Of a stretch of 64,000 nucleotides of DNA, positions 43,561 through 52,176 are shown piece by piece. The stretch lies in the NCBI GenBank assembly GCA_020634935.1, contig JACKAT010000028.1:6938-70937 (forward strand). Reading direction: 5' to 3'. The notes beneath the pieces were generated by a model, which was not told the DNA's origin, ran no database searches, and saw only the letters and a program-made list of their open reading frames with translations. The position numbers and the translations under genes were made by a program. The stretch's first letter is position 1; each line of letters starts with the position of its first letter. Source of the DNA: Anaerolineales bacterium. GTDB taxonomy: Bacteria > Chloroflexota > Anaerolineae > 4572-78 > J111.

Positions 43561-44553
43561 ATGCAGATAACCATTCTTACCGAGACCGAACTGCGGCAGT
43601 GCGTGCGACTGGATCAGGCCGCGCTCGATGCGGTGGCGGACGCCTTTACCCGCTTGGCCAACGGGCAGGCTATGATGCCGCCGATTATGCGGGTGGAAGT
43701 GCCGGAGAACAACGGCGAGGTCGATATCAAAAGCGCCTACTTGCCAGGGCTGGACAGCTTCGCCGTCAAGATGTCGTCCGGTTTCTTCAACAATGCCAAG
43801 CTGGGGCTGCCCAGTCTGGGGGGCATGATGATCCTGCTGAGCGCCAAAATCGGCTTTCCCGAAGCGCTGCTGCTGGACAACGGCTACCTGACCGATATCC
43901 GCACCGGCGCGGCGGGGGCGGTTGCTGCCCGGCATCTGGCCCGCCCCAACATCGACACGGTGGGCGTCATCGGGGCTGGGGCGCAGGCGCGCTATCAAGT
44001 GCGGGCCTTGGCGCTGGTGCGCCGGTTCAGCCGGCTGCTGGTTTACAGCCAAACGCCGGAGCGGGTTGAGCAGTACGCGGCTGGCATGCGCCAAGCGTTG
44101 GGCGTCGCCGTCGAGCCGCAGGCCAGCGCCGAAGCCGTGGTGCGCGGCAGCGACCTGCTCATCACCACCACCCCGGCCAAGTCGCCGCTGGTCCAGGCTG
44201 ACTGGCTGCACCCCGGCCTGCACATCACCGCGATGGGATCGGATGCCGAGGAAAAACAGGAACTCCAGGCCGAGGTGCTGGACCGGGCCGATATCGTCGT
44301 GTGCGACCGGAAATCGCAGGCGTTCCGGCTGGGCGAATTGCACCACGCCCGCGCCGCCGGCCTGCTGGCCGAAGACGACCCCAAAGTCATCGAGCTAGGC
44401 GACATCACCGCCGGCCGCCGCCCCGGCCGCCAAAACGATCAGGCTATCACCATCGCCGACCTGACCGGCACCGGCGCACAAGACACCGCTATCGCTCTGC
44501 TGGCTTTCCGCCAGGCCCAAGCGGCTGGCTTTGGCACCCAAATTGAGGCATAA
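43561..44553 (+). CDS. eutC: ornithine cyclodeaminase-family protein, EutC-like
   Basis: A 330-residue NAD(P)-dependent protein of the ornithine cyclodeaminase/mu-crystallin family. The dinucleotide fold is VGVIGAGAQARYQVRALAL. The stretches PPIMRVEVPENNGEVDIKSA, YLPGLDSFAVKMSSGFFNN, HITAMGSDAEEKQEL and IADLTGTGAQDTAIALLAF fit EutC of hydroxyectoine use better than ornithine cyclodeaminase. EutC is thought to act with EutB in converting hydroxyectoine to ectoine. The ATG at 43561 has GGAGG at ideal spacing; the upstream GTG at 43534 is rejected because that site would fall inside the gene. Confidence 0.83.
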   Translation: MQITILTETELRQCVRLDQAALDAVADAFTRLANGQAMMPPIMRVEVPENNGEVDIKSAYLPGLDSFAVKMSSGFFNNAKLGLPSLGGMMILLSAKIGFPEALLLDNGYLTDIRTGAAGAVAARHLARPNIDTVGVIGAGAQARYQVRALALVRRFSRLLVYSQTPERVEQYAAGMRQALGVAVEPQASAEAVVRGSDLLITTTPAKSPLVQADWLHPGLHITAMGSDAEEKQELQAEVLDRADIVVCDRKSQAFRLGELHHARAAGLLAEDDPKVIELGDITAGRRPGRQNDQAITIADLTGTGAQDTAIALLAFRQAQAAGFGTQIEA

Positions 44554-44845
44554 TCTCTGTTACAAGCAGTTCTGTAAAGACGTTTTTAGTCCACAGATGA
44601 ATACAGATAGCCACAGATTGAACTGATTATGGTAAGCATTACGCCGCGTGTAGAACAATTGGCTAAATTGTTCGCATCCCGCGCCGGCCGAGAGCCAAAC
44701 ACGCCGTTTGTACTCCAATTTCTCAACGCCGCGGCTACGATGCAAGTCATCCATCACCCCATTTTTTCCTATCTGTGATCATCTGTGTCCATCTGTGGAC
44801 TATTTTTCTTTGTTGTTCTATAGGCAATCGCATAAGGAGGCTGCT

Positions 44846-46042
44846 ATGTCTGAACACGCTTATCAAAAATACCGCGCCGTGCTGGAAGAAATCCGGCAGG
44901 AAGGGCTGTATAAAACCGAGCGGCTGATTACCTCGCCGCAGGGCGGGGAAGCGACCGTGCTGGTGGACGGTCAACCCCGCGATATTATCAACCTGTGCGC
45001 CAACAACTACCTGGGGCTGGCCAATCACCCCAAGCTGGTGGCCGCGGCCAAACAAACGATGGATGACTACGGCTACGGTATGGCCTCGGTGCGCTTTATC
45101 TGCGGCACGCTCGATCTCCACCGCCAACTGGAGCAGGCCATCGCCGACTTTTTGCAGATGGACGATGCCATTCTCTACGCCGCCTGCTTCGACGCCAACG
45201 GCGGCGTCTTCGAGCCACTGCTCGGCCCGGACGACGCCATCATCTCCGACAGCCTGAACCACGCCTCGATCATCGACGGCGTGCGGCTGTGCCGGGCCAA
45301 ACGCTACCGCTTTGCCAACAACGACATGACCGACCTGGCAGCGCAATTGCAACAGGCCGAGGCCGACGGCGCACAGATCAAACTGATCGCCACCGACGGC
45401 GTTTTTTCGATGGACGGCTATATCGCCAACCTGCCGGAACTACGCCGCCTGGCCGACGCCTACGATGCGTTGCTTATGGTCGATGACTGCCACGCCACCG
45501 GCGTTCTGGGGGCGCAGGGGGGCGGCACCCCGGCCCATCACGGGGTTAAGGTCGATATTTTGAGCGGTACGTTGGGCAAGGCGCTCGGCGGCGCGGCCGG
45601 GGGGTACATCGCCGCCGCCCAGCCGGTGGTCGATCTGCTGCGGCAGCGGTCGCGCCCGTATCTCTTCTCTAACGCCTTGCCGCCGGCCATCGTGGGGGCC
45701 AGCCTGGCCGCCATCGACCTGGTCCGCCACGGCGACGATCTCCGCGCCCAACTCCACGCCAACGCCGCCCGGTTTCGGGCCGGCATGACTGCCGCCGGCT
45801 TCAACTTGCTGCCCGGCGAGCACCCCATTATTCCGGTCATGCTCGGCGAAGCCCAACTGGCCCAGGATTTGGCGGCGCGGTTGTATGCGTTGGGCATTTA
45901 TGTGACCGGCTTTTTCTTCCCGGTTGTGCCGAAAGGTCAGGCTCGCATCCGCACCCAAATGTCCGCCGCCCTGACCTTCGACCACATCGACCGGGCGATT
46001 GAAGCCTTTACCACCGCCGGGCAAGAACTGGGTATTATCTAA
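44846..46042 (+). CDS. kbl: glycine C-acetyltransferase (2-amino-3-ketobutyrate CoA ligase)
   Basis: A 398-residue alpha-oxoamine synthase-family PLP enzyme of standard Kbl length. It cleaves 2-amino-3-ketobutyrate with CoA to glycine and acetyl-CoA. Marks are INLCANNYLGLANHPKL, SVRFICGTLDLHRQLEQAI, DDCHATGVLGAQGGGTPAHH and the cofactor Lys in LSGTLGKALGGAAGGYI. The frame extends upstream to a TTG at 44708, but the ATG at 44846 follows AAGGAGG and matches family starts. The partner Tdh gene follows 693 bp downstream on the same strand. Confidence 0.9.
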   Translation: MSEHAYQKYRAVLEEIRQEGLYKTERLITSPQGGEATVLVDGQPRDIINLCANNYLGLANHPKLVAAAKQTMDDYGYGMASVRFICGTLDLHRQLEQAIADFLQMDDAILYAACFDANGGVFEPLLGPDDAIISDSLNHASIIDGVRLCRAKRYRFANNDMTDLAAQLQQAEADGAQIKLIATDGVFSMDGYIANLPELRRLADAYDALLMVDDCHATGVLGAQGGGTPAHHGVKVDILSGTLGKALGGAAGGYIAAAQPVVDLLRQRSRPYLFSNALPPAIVGASLAAIDLVRHGDDLRAQLHANAARFRAGMTAAGFNLLPGEHPIIPVMLGEAQLAQDLAARLYALGIYVTGFFFPVVPKGQARIRTQMSAALTFDHIDRAIEAFTTAGQELGII

Positions 46043-46735
46043 GCAACTATCCGTGAATAACTTTTAGTTGGCGCGATTAGAGACTGGAGCTTGGAGATGC
46101 GTAATTAGGGGTAAAACAATCCCCTACCTCCTGATACAGTAAAATTATATAGGGCCGTGTCCTAAGTGAGGAGGGCGCGTTTCCGGTAGCAACCGCCTTC
46201 TCAATTCAGCGGTCATTGGCAGCCAATCAAGACCCGTTGCTAGTAGAGGTCAACAAAGCATCGTGATTCAACAACCTCTACTAGCAGAGGGTCACGAATC
46301 ACCGTGATTCAACAGGGTCTACTAGTAACGGAAGGCCGTTAGTGACCGCTGCTGTTGTCATATAACCGGAACGTTATTGGGATCGAGCCAAGAAAAAGCG
46401 GCAATAGGACGGAGTGACCTGGGTTCCGTCCCCATATCCCTCGGAGCGACAAAGTTTACTTTGTCAAGAGACCGAGAAAAGGATCAAAACCCGCTTTGAT
46501 GCTCCATCAATCGACGCCGGCCTTGGAGCGACAAAGTTTACTTTGTCACGGTTAGGAGTGGATCAAAGCCCGCTTTGATGCTCCAAGGCTTGGGTTTGGG
46601 GGATCAAAGCAAGCTTTGATGCTCCAGGTCATTTTTTTAGAGCAGTGTCATTGTGGTCGCGCACAGCAATGGAAAAAATACCCGTAGGACAAACTTAAGT
46701 TTGTCCTACATACGCTATTTACAGGGGAGGCTATC
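46043..46735. repeat. 693-bp kbl-tdh gap filled with palindromic units
   Basis: 46180-46370 is a nested palindrome (GCGGTCA ... TGACCGC outer; CGTTGCTAGTAGAGGT against ACCTCTACTAGCAGAGG and GGGTCTACTAGTAACGG inner) that could fold into a branched RNA or DNA structure. 46470-46625 carries several GGAGCGACAAAGTTTACTTT / CAAAGCCCGCTTTGATGCTCC-type hairpins. 46684-46709 is a perfect 26-bp palindrome centred on AACTTAAGTT. No gene is seen. Confidence 0.7.
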
Positions 46736-47761
46736 ATGAAAGCATTAGTCAAAGCGCACGCTGCGCCCGGTTTGTGGCTGCAAGACGTACCCGAACCGAC
46801 AATGGGCGAGGATGATGTGCTAATCCGCATCAAATGCACCTCGATCTGCGGCACGGATGTCCATATTTACGAATGGGATGAGTGGGCGCAGAAAACCATC
46901 AAAGTGCCGCTGGTGATCGGCCATGAATACAGCGGCGTGATCGAAGCGGTGGGCAGCAAGGTTACCCACTTGAAACCCGGCCAAAAGGTGTCGGGGGAAG
47001 GCCATCTGGTAGAGATGTACAGCCGCAACAGCCGGGCCGGTCGCTTTCATCTCGATCCGCATACCCGGGGGGTCGGTATTCACCGGCCCGGCGGCTTTGC
47101 CGAGTACCTGAGACTACCGGCCTTCAACGTTATTCCCCTGCCGGACTCGATTGATTTTGAAATCGGGGCCATCCTCGATCCGTTCGGTAATGCGGTCCAC
47201 GCCGCGCTCTCGTTCGATTTGGTGGGTGAAGATGTGCTGATTACTGGGGCCGGGCCTATCGGCATTATGGCGGCGGCGGTGGCGCGTCACGCCGGGGCGC
47301 GTCACATTGTCATTACCGATTTGAACGATACCCGGCTGGAACTGGCGGCTAGTATGGTCGATGTGCGACCGATGAACGTCAAGCGCGAGGTGCTGCGGGA
47401 TGTGATGGCCGAACTGGGGATGCACGAAGGATTCGACATCGGCCTGGAGATGAGCGGCAGCCCGGCTGCGTTTGATGAGATGGTTGAGGTCATGATTATG
47501 GGCGGCCGGATCGCCCTGCTGGGTATTCCGTCGCAAAAGGCGCTGGTCGATTGGAGCAAGATTATCTTCAAAGCGTTGACGATCAAGGCCATTTACGGCC
47601 GGGAGATGTTCGAGACGTGGTATAAGATGCTGGCCATACTCAGTTCCGGTTTAAACCTGCGGCCCATCATCACCCACCATTTTCCAGTGGAGCGGTTTGA
47701 AGCAGGCTTTCACGCTATGCAAAGCGGGGAGGCGGGGAAGGTGATTTTGGCGTGGGCCTGA
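46736..47761 (+). CDS. tdh: L-threonine 3-dehydrogenase, lacking the structural zinc cysteines
   Basis: A 341-residue zinc-type medium-chain dehydrogenase, the exact usual Tdh length. It oxidises the 3-hydroxyl of L-threonine to 2-amino-3-ketobutyrate using NAD. Catalytic zinc residues are present: SICGTDVHIYEWDEWAQ and VIGHEYSGVIEAVGS. NAD fold: VLITGAGPIGIMAAAVARH. The lobe that in E. coli Tdh holds four structural-zinc Cys here reads GEGHLVEMYSRNSRAGRFHL, with no Cys. IYGREMFETWYKMLAILSSG is typical of Tdh. It ends 3 bp before the convergent ParB/USP gene. The partner is kbl upstream. Confidence 0.9.
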   Translation: MKALVKAHAAPGLWLQDVPEPTMGEDDVLIRIKCTSICGTDVHIYEWDEWAQKTIKVPLVIGHEYSGVIEAVGSKVTHLKPGQKVSGEGHLVEMYSRNSRAGRFHLDPHTRGVGIHRPGGFAEYLRLPAFNVIPLPDSIDFEIGAILDPFGNAVHAALSFDLVGEDVLITGAGPIGIMAAAVARHAGARHIVITDLNDTRLELAASMVDVRPMNVKREVLRDVMAELGMHEGFDIGLEMSGSPAAFDEMVEVMIMGGRIALLGIPSQKALVDWSKIIFKALTIKAIYGREMFETWYKMLAILSSGLNLRPIITHHFPVERFEAGFHAMQSGEAGKVILAWA

Positions 47762-47764
47762 TAT

Positions 47765-49504
47765 CTACCGGCAAATCAATACCGGCCACTGCTTGGCCCG
47801 CAGGACTTGATCGACTTCGCTGCCGAGGATAATCTCCCACACCGGACTAAAGCCGTAGCCGCCCATAATGATAAAGTCACACTCGTACAGGTGGGCCGTG
47901 CGAATGATGGCCCAGGCAATCGCGCCGCGCTCCTGAACAAACGTGGCCGAGACGCCTTGCCCCTCAAGATAGGCTCGAGCCGATTGCAAGGTAGCCGGGC
48001 CAATCTGCTCATTCTCCGTAACGGTCACGACCGTCAACGGCGCCTGCCACTTACCGGCCAGGTAGGCGGCGATAAACAGGGCTTCGTTGGCCTTGGGGCT
48101 GCCGTCGTAGGCCAGCAGGGCGCGGGTGAGGGGAGCGGGTTGGTGAGGGACGGCCAGCACCGGCCGGGGACAGCCGCGCACCAGCGCCCCAAAGCCGGAC
48201 ATCAAACGGTCGTCGAGCCGGGGGCGCGGCAGGTGGTCCAGATGGATGACCACCAAATCGGCCCAGCGGGCCTGGTCGCCAATGGTGCGGATGACGTTAC
48301 CCGGCTTGATGGTGAGCTCGCCGGGGACTTTGGCGGCCTGGCAGCGCTGTTCAAATTCGGCCTGAAGCTGCCGGCTGGCTTCGTTCTCGGCCTCGGCCGG
48401 GGTTGGGACCACATGCAGGCCATGCAGGCGGCTGCCGTCGCGTTGGGCCACGGTCAGCGCTTGGGTCAGGCCGGCCCAATTGGCCCGTTCGCCGGTGACC
48501 GGCACGACGATGTCGCGAAAAAGGGCTTCATCAGGTCGATGCAGTTCGGTGCGCCACCAGCCGGGCGGCGGCCCGGCGTCGAGCGGCGGCGGCAGCAAGG
48601 CCCGCCGTATTTTCTCCGTGACCCGCTTGACCATCTGCCAGGGCGCACGGCTAAAGTGATCGACCAGATCGGCGGCGGCGTCTGCCGGTTCAACCTCCCA
48701 GCCCAATTCCTGGCGCAGCTCGACCTGATGCTGCACCAGCCAGGCGTATAGATCGGTTTCGGTGCGGTGGGGAAAATGGCGCAGCAGGCCCTGCCGGCGG
48801 ATAAGCCGGATGCCTGGCCGGTACAGGTCATCGTACCAGCGCTCGACCGCCCCTTGCGAGGATATATCGCGCTGGCGGCGGCGGCTCAACCAGTGGCGAT
48901 GACGCTCGATCTGCGCCTCCAAAATCCGGTACTGGCCGGGCGCGGTCACGCTCAAATCGGCCTCGGGACGTAACTCGTGCAGGCGCGTCCAGGCTAAAAA
49001 GTCGGCGTAGCGGGCTTTGGAAATGAGTTCGTCCGGCTGCACGTCCGGCGTCAGCGGCACGTCGGTTTTGATTTCGGTGACGTAGGCCGGAATGTGGGTC
49101 TCGCCTTCCTGCCGGGCAATCGAGACGCGATGGTTGCCATCCAGCACGAAGTAGACCTGGTCGATCTGGTAGACGTTGATCGGCCGGAAGCGGCCCTGTT
49201 CCACCATCGCCGCTTTGACCTCGGCCCAACGCCGGACATCGCCTTTGGATCGAGGCAAAAAGGTGCGGGTAAACTCGGTGCAGCGGCCCACACTGCCGGC
49301 AATGGCGTCGAGCGGAATGTCTTGTAAGCCCCGGTCAACCGCCGGTCCCCCCTTAAGCTGCTCGTACACTTCATTATAATCCAGCAGATCATCCGATTGG
49401 CCGGTGATCGCGGCCAGGAGATCATGCAGCACGGCTTGCTGCCGCGCCTGATGAAAGTCGCGGATAGCCTGCTGAAATGCCAGCGAGGTGGGTTTAATGT
49501 CCAA
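47765..49504 (-). CDS. fusion of a ParB-like domain with two universal-stress-protein domains
   Basis: A 579-residue soluble protein of unusual make-up. Residues about 50-170 are ParB-N/sulfiredoxin-like (IPLDAIAGSVGRCTEFTRTF, FRPINVYQIDQVYFVLDGNH, RVSIARQEGETHIPAYV). A basic helical region follows (about 185-310). The C-terminal 260 residues form two USP domains: DIVVPVTGERANWAGLTQAL ... RWADLVVIHLDHLP, and RALLAYDGSPKANEALFIAA ... CDFIIMGGYGFSPVWEIILG ending RAKQWPVLICR. The last shows a USP-like nucleotide-binding G-x2-G-x(n) pattern only loosely. The start is a TTG at 49504 without a strong ribosome site, so the true N-terminus is uncertain. Function unknown; stress signalling is inferred. 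Confidence 0.72.
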   Translation of the reverse strand: MDIKPTSLAFQQAIRDFHQARQQAVLHDLLAAITGQSDDLLDYNEVYEQLKGGPAVDRGLQDIPLDAIAGSVGRCTEFTRTFLPRSKGDVRRWAEVKAAMVEQGRFRPINVYQIDQVYFVLDGNHRVSIARQEGETHIPAYVTEIKTDVPLTPDVQPDELISKARYADFLAWTRLHELRPEADLSVTAPGQYRILEAQIERHRHWLSRRRQRDISSQGAVERWYDDLYRPGIRLIRRQGLLRHFPHRTETDLYAWLVQHQVELRQELGWEVEPADAAADLVDHFSRAPWQMVKRVTEKIRRALLPPPLDAGPPPGWWRTELHRPDEALFRDIVVPVTGERANWAGLTQALTVAQRDGSRLHGLHVVPTPAEAENEASRQLQAEFEQRCQAAKVPGELTIKPGNVIRTIGDQARWADLVVIHLDHLPRPRLDDRLMSGFGALVRGCPRPVLAVPHQPAPLTRALLAYDGSPKANEALFIAAYLAGKWQAPLTVVTVTENEQIGPATLQSARAYLEGQGVSATFVQERGAIAWAIIRTAHLYECDFIIMGGYGFSPVWEIILGSEVDQVLRAKQWPVLICR

Positions 49505-49758
49505 GCGTAGCGCTCTGGGGCTGGGTGGGTTGGAATGGGGGCGTCGTTGCTTTCATATCTTACCTCGTAGTCAATGGTAATTCGTAATTGGTAATTCAAT
49601 AGCGGCTATCTTTAGACCAAACAATCTAATTAAACCGCAAAGACGCCAAGAACACAAAGATTTCATCTAAAAAACTTAGCGAACTTGGCGGCTTCGCGGT
49701 GAAACCTGCTTCGTCGGCGGCTGGGCAGCCACTTGAGTTAATTACCATTGACCCATGA
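49505..49758. repeat. gap with CGCAAAGACGCCAAG / CTTGGCGGCTTCGCGG inverted repeat
   Basis: At 49632-49705 an imperfect inverted repeat (CCGCAAAGACGCCAAGAACA against TAGCGAACTTGGCGGCTTCG) could form a hairpin between the eutB gene end and the ParB/USP gene start. Confidence 0.55.
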
Positions 49759-50739
49759 CTAATCTCCCCGCTCGCCCTGCACCACCTCTAAAAACGAGCG
49801 CAGATCGACGTTGCCGCCGCTGAGGACCACAGCCACATGCTGCCCCAAGGGGGCGACTTTGTGGTGCAGCAGCGCGGCGATGCCGACGGCCCCGGCCCCT
49901 TCCAGGACCAGATGATGCTCAAAAAAGGCGAAGGCCATCCCGGCCGCGATTTCCGCCTCGGTCAGCAGGATGACATCATCGACATATTGCTGGACCATAG
50001 CCAGCGTGTATTGATTATCCAGGCCAATGCCGCCTTGCAGGCTGTCGGCCAGGGTGGGTTCCTCCGGCAGTTGCACCGGCCGGCCGGCCTGCAAGCTGCG
50101 ATGCATCACCGCCGCCCGCTCCATTGAGACGCCGATGACCCGGATAGCCGGGTTGGCCGATTTCAAGGCCAGGGCGATGCCGGCCATCAGCCCGCCGCCC
50201 GACAGCGGCACCAGCGCCGTATCGATTGCGGGCAGGTCGGCCAGCAGCTCCAGGCCAATGGTGCCTTGCCCGGCGATGATCAGCGGGTCGTCAAAAGGGG
50301 GGATGAGGGTCGCGCCGCGTTCGTCTTGAATTTGCCTGGCCCGAACTTCGGCCTCGTCCTGGCTCTGGCCGTGGATAACGACCTCGGCTTTGAGTTGGCG
50401 CAGGGCTTGGACTTTATTCTGCGGCACCCGCTTTGAAATACAGACGGCGGCGTTTAGCCCCAGTTGGCCGGCCACATAGGCCACGGCCCGGCCGTGGTTG
50501 CCGGTCGAGACGGTGACTACGCCGCGCTGCCGGGCCTCGGCCGGTAAGTTCAAGATTTTATTGGCGGCCCCGCGCACTTTGAACGCGCCGGTTTCTTGCA
50601 GCAGTTCCAGCTTGAGATAAACCGCCGTCCCGGTTCGTTCGGACAGCAGCAGCGAGGGCATGAGCGGCGTGTGGCGGGCCAGCGGCGCAATGGTTTTCTG
50701 CGCCAGAAAGATGTCTTGGAGGGTAAGAGGGGTGGGCAT
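49759..50739 (-). CDS. eutB: threonine dehydratase-like PLP enzyme, EutB-like
   Basis: A 326-residue fold-type II PLP enzyme. The cofactor Lys is in LLQETGAFKVRGAANKIL, the phosphate-binding loop LSGGGLMAGIALAL and the Ser/Asn loop VTVSTGNHGRAVAYVAG. It matches EutB beyond the general family: VPQNKVQALRQLKAEVVIHG, GVSMERAAVMHRSLQAGRPV, TLADSLQGGIGLDNQYTLAM. EutB is proposed to dehydrate hydroxyectoine, with EutC finishing the conversion to ectoine. The ATG at 50739 follows GAGGAGA; an upstream TTG at 50772 is rejected. It is separated from the other genes by the ParB/USP gene and reads the opposite way to eutC. Confidence 0.84.
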   Translation of the reverse strand: MPTPLTLQDIFLAQKTIAPLARHTPLMPSLLLSERTGTAVYLKLELLQETGAFKVRGAANKILNLPAEARQRGVVTVSTGNHGRAVAYVAGQLGLNAAVCISKRVPQNKVQALRQLKAEVVIHGQSQDEAEVRARQIQDERGATLIPPFDDPLIIAGQGTIGLELLADLPAIDTALVPLSGGGLMAGIALALKSANPAIRVIGVSMERAAVMHRSLQAGRPVQLPEEPTLADSLQGGIGLDNQYTLAMVQQYVDDVILLTEAEIAAGMAFAFFEHHLVLEGAGAVGIAALLHHKVAPLGQHVAVVLSGGNVDLRSFLEVVQGERGD

Positions 50740-51091
50740 TGTGGGTTCTCCTCTGAACAGTTTGTAGGACAAACTTAAGTTTGTCCTACAAACTGTTCAT
50801 TGTCGTTGTTGTACCGTAGGTTCTGTCGGACTCCTTTGAAAATAACGGTCTGGAGCGTCAAAGTTTACTTTGACCTGACCGTGGGTGACAAAGCCAGCTT
50901 TGTCGCTCCGGTAGTGGTTGACAAAGCAAGCCGTGTCGCTCCGGTAGTACGCAGCCAAGTTCATTAACCCCGACTTGTCGATTGTAGCCTAATCAAGCAC
51001 TTTGGCAAGTAATGCGGGATGAGCGACCATTGGCGTATCACCCGGATCATGTTATGATGCCCCCTATCTCTACAGGGAAAGGCTATTATTA
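50740..51091. repeat. 352-bp divergent gap with a perfect 44-bp palindrome (50755-50798)
   Basis: The palindrome runs GAACAGTTTGTAGGACAAAC... and is symmetrical about AACTTAAGTT. It starts only 16 bp upstream of the EutB-like ATG, so it lies in that gene's leader. Its core matches the 26-bp palindrome at 46684-46709. GGAGCGTCAAAG/GACAAAGCC-type hairpins follow at 50850-50945. No gene is seen. Confidence 0.78.
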
Positions 51092-52009
51092 ATGAAACGG
51101 ACAACGCTGCCCGTTACGACCCCACTTCGATATCTGGATAACACACCCTTGATCATCGTCAGCCTGTTGATTTTCGACAGCCTCCATTTCATCTTTGCCC
51201 GGCTGCTGCTGCCCTACTTTCCGCCCACCACGTCCTCGCTGTACGTAATGGCCTTGGCGACGGTCGAAGTGGGTCTATTTGTGAAACTAGGCGGTGTGAT
51301 CCATTTCGATATTCTGCGCCGTCATCTATTGTTTTTTCTGAGCGTCGGCTTTCTGGTGGCAGCTAGCACGATCCTGACCTTTATGTCGGTCGCCTTTATC
51401 GATCCGGGGACAGCCTCGTTGCTGGGCAAAAGTTCGATTGTGTTTGGGTTAGTGTTGGGCATCCTATGGCTGAAGGATCGCTTTGTACCGGTGCAAATAG
51501 CCGGGGCTATCGTCGCCATCTTGGGCGTCGTCATCATTTCGTTTCAGCCGGGGGATTATTGGCGCTTTGGCTCGTTCATTGTGGTGGTCTCCTCCTTGAT
51601 GTATGCGCTGCACAATGCCCTGTTCAAACGGTTCGGCGGCGGCATCCCCCTGGCCGATTTCTTCTTATTTCGATTGGCCGCCACAACTTTTTTTCTCCTG
51701 CTCATCGCGCTGGCCCGCCATGAGATGGTGATGCCGTCCGGTTGGTCGGCCTGGGTCGTGCTGATTTTGACCGGGACGGTGAATATCGTGCTCAGCCGGG
51801 CGTTATATTACCTGGCTTTGCAGCGTTTGAACTTAAGCCTCCATTCGATTATTTTGACGCTCAGTCCGGTGGCCGCTATCGGTTGGACGCTGCTGCTGTT
51901 TGGTATTTGGCCCACCTCGCAGCAGTTGATCGGCGGGCTGGCGGTTATTTTGGGTGTAATGCTGGCGGTGGGCGCAGTTCGGGTCGCATCGATCAAAGGT
52001 GTCCGGTAG
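51092..52009 (+). CDS. EamA/DMT-family transporter
   Basis: A 305-residue membrane protein with ten predicted helices in two EamA repeats (about 20-155 and 165-300). The end of the first repeat shows the typical VQIAGAIVAILGVVIISF, and the second ends QQLIGGLAVILGVMLAVGAV. Members export amino acids or metabolites. It follows the divergent EutB-like gene across a shared gap. A role in exporting products of the region is possible but not shown. Confidence 0.88.
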   Translation: MKRTTLPVTTPLRYLDNTPLIIVSLLIFDSLHFIFARLLLPYFPPTTSSLYVMALATVEVGLFVKLGGVIHFDILRRHLLFFLSVGFLVAASTILTFMSVAFIDPGTASLLGKSSIVFGLVLGILWLKDRFVPVQIAGAIVAILGVVIISFQPGDYWRFGSFIVVVSSLMYALHNALFKRFGGGIPLADFFLFRLAATTFFLLLIALARHEMVMPSGWSAWVVLILTGTVNIVLSRALYYLALQRLNLSLHSIILTLSPVAAIGWTLLLFGIWPTSQQLIGGLAVILGVMLAVGAVRVASIKGVR

Positions 52010-52176
52010 GCTGAGAAATCTATCGAGCCAATGATACGATAAAAGTTGACAGCCGATGTATAATCCTATCGAATTTACTTTTAGAGATAATAATTCAGCA
52101 GACCAGGTGATTGGCACTTTCGCTCAATTACCGCCAAGTGCTAGTTACCTGAGTGGTTGAGACAGGAGCATACGCA

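Noticed and set aside
43561..44553. Plain ornithine cyclodeaminase (ornithine to proline)
   Set aside because: Conserved stretches and neighbours fit EutC better; still a family-level call, so the possibility is not excluded.
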